From Pseudobdellovibrionaceae bacterium (lineage in GTDB: Bacteria > Bdellovibrionota > Bdellovibrionia > Bdellovibrionales > Bdellovibrionaceae): a stretch of 64,000 nt of DNA. The position numbers were made by a program, and so were the translations under genes. Shown here piece by piece: positions 62,113 through 64,000 of the stretch (its first letter is position 1; each line of letters opens with the position of its first letter). The stretch is from NCBI GenBank assembly GCA_016719575.1, contig JADJYV010000006.1, positions 1 to 64,000 on the forward strand, given 5' to 3'. Under the pieces are notes generated by a model, which searched no databases, had not been told where the DNA came from, and worked only from the letters and a program-made list of their open reading frames with translations.

Positions 62113-62771
62113 TCAGGTCTGTCAGTCATTTCGGCATTGATGAAGTGCGCTACCTCGTCGAGAGAGGAAGCCCTAAAATAGCCGATAATCTCAGCGACGT
62201 AGTATTTCTTTAAAGAATAAGGGATCATGCTGCCAGCGGTATTATCCATTACTGAGGTCGTGACGAAAGGTAAATTGTAGGATTCATTGGTTTGATGAAT
62301 TGTGATTTGTTTACCATCTCTTTGCAAGATCTGCGATTCATGCTCTCTACCAAAATAGCAATGTCCTATCTCATGTAGGAGAGTATGAAAAGTTTGTGGG
62401 GCCAATTCAGCCTTTTTTAAACTTTCAGCTTTGTATAAATCATACCGAAATGGAGCTTTGTTAAGAAGGATCGCTTTTCCCTTTTTATTTTGATCCCAGA
62501 AACAGAGTCCATTAAAGCCGGTATTCCCCTCCGAGGTAACTATATCCTGCCTTGATGTAACAATGATAGGCAGCTTGTCTAAATCCAGCTTAATTCCAAA
62601 AGAAACTGAAGTTTGGATAATATCTGCTTTGATTTCATTAATGAGCTGTCTTTCCTCTGTAGTTGATTCATCATCTGGAATTTCGTAGTCGAGTCCGTCA
62701 ATAGCGCCGAATGGTCGATTGCATGACAAAATTGAAACTGCAAGAAGGAATAAAAAAACAGTCTTTTGCAT
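62109..62771 (-). CDS. Zincin-type metalloprotease lipoprotein
   Basis: A 220-aa lipoprotein: signal peptide with lipobox AVSILSC (Cys17). The zinc motif LLHEIGHCYFGREHE gives HExxH plus a third His six residues on (His133, Glu134, His137, His144). A Met-turn-like TTSVMDN (Met175) follows 30 residues later, as in metzincins. The family resembles putative lipoprotein proteases of myxobacteria and Bdellovibrio. It acts at the periplasmic or outer face. Coupled to the broken gene downstream. Substrate unknown. Confidence 0.8.
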   Translation of the reverse strand: MQKTVFLFLLAVSILSCNRPFGAIDGLDYEIPDDESTTEERQLINEIKADIIQTSVSFGIKLDLDKLPIIVTSRQDIVTSEGNTGFNGLCFWDQNKKGKAILLNKAPFRYDLYKAESLKKAELAPQTFHTLLHEIGHCYFGREHESQILQRDGKQITIHQTNESYNLPFVTTSVMDNTAGSMIPYSLKKYYVAEIIGYFRASSLDEVAHFINAEMTDRPE

Positions 62772-62903
62772 GGAACTCTGTTTACCAATCTATAATCTTG
62801 AAATCAATAGGTGAAAATTTCACTTTGAACTAAACCAAATGAATTTCTGGAGATGCGTTATTTCGATCCTGAGCCTTCTGCTCGAATTTAATAGTGTTTT
62901 ATA

Positions 62904-62936
62904 GAAAGCAGGCCGTGACCAAAAGGCCTGCCTTTC
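62904..62936. terminator. Hairpin between the LRR and lipoprotein genes
   Basis: GAAAGCAGGCC (62904-62914) pairs with GGCCTGCCTTTC (62925-62936) apart from one bulged base. It lies in the same space as the stronger terminator at 62959-62997 and lacks a T-run. Confidence 0.55.
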
Positions 62937-62958
62937 AAGGGTGGTCGTGCCGAACTCT

Positions 62959-62997
62959 GAAAAAATAAAAAGCCAATGACCAAAAGGTTCAGTGGCT
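62959..62997 (-). terminator. Rho-independent terminator of the LRR gene
   Basis: On the minus strand, AGCCA (complement of 62993-62997) and TGA pair with TCA and TGGCT around a CC/GG-closed TTTT loop, and a T-rich run (TTTTTATTTTTT) follows. It lies about 30 bp after the leucine-rich-repeat gene. Confidence 0.8.
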
Positions 62998-63027
62998 CAT
63001 GATTTTTAAGACCTCAGATAGAAGGGA

Positions 63028-63654
63028 TTACTGACCGTAATCAATTTCTATTTCGCTAAATCCCCATAGATCCTTATGCTTTGGCAAAAACTTTTCAGTT
63101 CCCAGCCAAGTAATTGTAGATCCCACGGCAGAAATATATCGCAAGGCCTTTAAGCCAGTTAATTTAAATAAGCCTTTATCTGTTATTGCAGTATCGTTTA
63201 TGTAGAGTTCGCGCAGTTCGCCAGCGAGCTGTAACTTTGTGAAACCCAAGTCGGTAATTTGTGTACCAGAAAAATCTATGGCTAGTAATTTCGTACACTG
63301 ATCGCCAATGAAGAGTACGCTTTCATCAGTTATTAAAGTGCCGCTTAGGTCTATAACATTTAGCTCAGCTAAATCGCGTACTAAAAATAAATCCTGATCA
63401 CCAAATTTCATATTTGCTGTTTTTAACTTTGGTCCAGGATGATTCATTAAAATCATTCCAATCTCCGTGTCGAAATTAGGCGCCCATTTTTTATTTTCAA
63501 CTCTCTTATTTATCTCAAGCTGAACTTCAATTTCACGATAATCGTTATTTAACTTGAGATGTTGTAGTGTCCAAACTAATAGTTGATCAGAGTAGGTCGA
63601 TAAGTCGTCTGTGCCGAAAAAGGTCTGAATTATCTTTTTGAATATAGATAGCAC
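63028..63654 (-). CDS. Leucine-rich-repeat protein
   Basis: A 208-aa cytosolic protein with about five leucine-rich repeats between residues 75 and 200. Repeating units read L-x-x-L-x-x-I/L-D-L-S-G-T-x-I-T-D: LAELNVIDLSGTLITDESVL, LLAIDFSGTQITDLGFTKL, LRELYINDTAITDKGLFKL, LRYISAVGSTITWLG. The N-terminus (first 70 residues) is helical and not repeated. No signal peptide. Such LRRs bind proteins; partner unknown. A terminator follows. Confidence 0.82.
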   Translation of the reverse strand: MLSIFKKIIQTFFGTDDLSTYSDQLLVWTLQHLKLNNDYREIEVQLEINKRVENKKWAPNFDTEIGMILMNHPGPKLKTANMKFGDQDLFLVRDLAELNVIDLSGTLITDESVLFIGDQCTKLLAIDFSGTQITDLGFTKLQLAGELRELYINDTAITDKGLFKLTGLKALRYISAVGSTITWLGTEKFLPKHKDLWGFSEIEIDYGQ

Positions 63655-63866
63655 TTGATCTCCTAAGTAGGAAAAGCCAATTAAATTTACTATTCTCTAG
63701 CGGCATGGTCACTTAGGTAATGGATTTCGACTCGCTCGGGTCAGCCGTCCCTGTGACTTCTAATTTTCGAGGTTCTGGATTTTTGGATCGAAAGGCCCTA
63801 GATACCTGATCGGCTCCCCAAGCTTCCTCTTCAAAGATGCAAAAAGGTTATCATTTCAGTTTAAAA

Positions 63867-64000
63867 CTATTCACTTAAAAATGATTTAAGGGTTTCGCTA
63901 AGTTTTGCGGGACACTCAATAAACGAATTGTGCCCACATTTTTGAAGAAGCTCAAAATGACTCACTGATTTCTGCAGTGGAGTTAATTGATCCCAAATCT
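63867..64000 (-). CDS. C-terminal end of an alpha/beta hydrolase (partial)
   Basis: The frame enters from the right edge and stops at TAG (63867-63869). The 43 residues end in LLQKCGHNSFIECPAKLSET then LKSFLSE, where CGHNSFIE is the catalytic-His loop and the last helix of alpha/beta hydrolases (usually GHxxxxExPxxF). The nucleophile lies outside the window. Confidence 0.7.
   Translation of the reverse strand, partial: IWDQLTPLQKSVSHFELLQKCGHNSFIECPAKLSETLKSFLSE

Overview
The window looks like chromosomal DNA from a member of the Bdellovibrionota (Bdellovibrio-like predatory bacteria), GC in the mid 40s by eye. This is an inference. It rests on the mix of a Gram-negative envelope gene set (Lgt, SohB, TonB-like, TatA, AsmA-like), fatty-acid and respiratory genes (FadE, heme A synthase), a TIGR02147/DUF4423 regulator (a family expanded in Fibrobacter and Bdellovibrio), and an unusual number of short secreted proteins, lipoproteins, proteases and a secreted patatin. 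No rRNA or ribosomal protein genes are present to settle it. Genes are densely packed on both strands, and convergent pairs often overlap at their 3' ends (74 bp at 6777-6850, 62 bp at 10913-10974).

Region 1-31 kb is mostly core genome: Na/Pi cotransporter, MutT, LON-domain protein, heme A synthase, a hybrid sensor protein with a degenerate ATPase domain, an AarF/UbiB kinase, photolyase, a TIGR01777 epimerase-SRPBCC fusion, an ATP-grasp ligase, two BFD-like [2Fe-2S] proteins, an NrnA-like phosphoesterase, GreA, an AsmA-like protein, a glycerophosphodiesterase and TatA. A leftward sohB-oppA-oppB-oppC operon follows, without its ATPases. After it come a large secreted protein with a transglutaminase-like Cys-His core, a periplasmic MsrBA fusion and a TonB-like protein.

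Region 30-36 kb is accessory. It holds a secreted protein with the R-S-E signature of mono-ADP-ribosyltransferases, an AT-rich secreted protein resembling the CotH/HipA-like kinase fold, a complete IS3-family element, a HTH (excisionase-like) gene whose start lies inside the IS, and a tyrosine integrase. Region 36-52.7 kb returns to core genes (MutM, FadE, RNase Y, Lgt, a cyclic-nucleotide-gated K+ channel, a patatin) mixed with small secreted proteins. It includes a receiver/PilZ gene split by a frameshift at an A8 tract.

A tRNA-fMet gene at 52684-52760 marks the start of a second accessory region. Thirteen bases of the tRNA 3' end recur at 56719-56731 and bracket about 4 kb of acetyltransferase, VOC, hydrolase and broken genes: a probable small, decayed genomic island. 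Just beyond it lies a second secreted ADP-ribosyltransferase-like gene with a 14-bp perfect hairpin in its signal-peptide codons. A TIGR02147 regulator then precedes a run of small secreted proteins, a zincin lipoprotein and a leucine-rich-repeat protein. The most notable observation is the pair of unrelated-looking secreted ADP-ribosyltransferase candidates, each next to mobile DNA; in a predator these could be prey-directed effectors, but that role is inferred.
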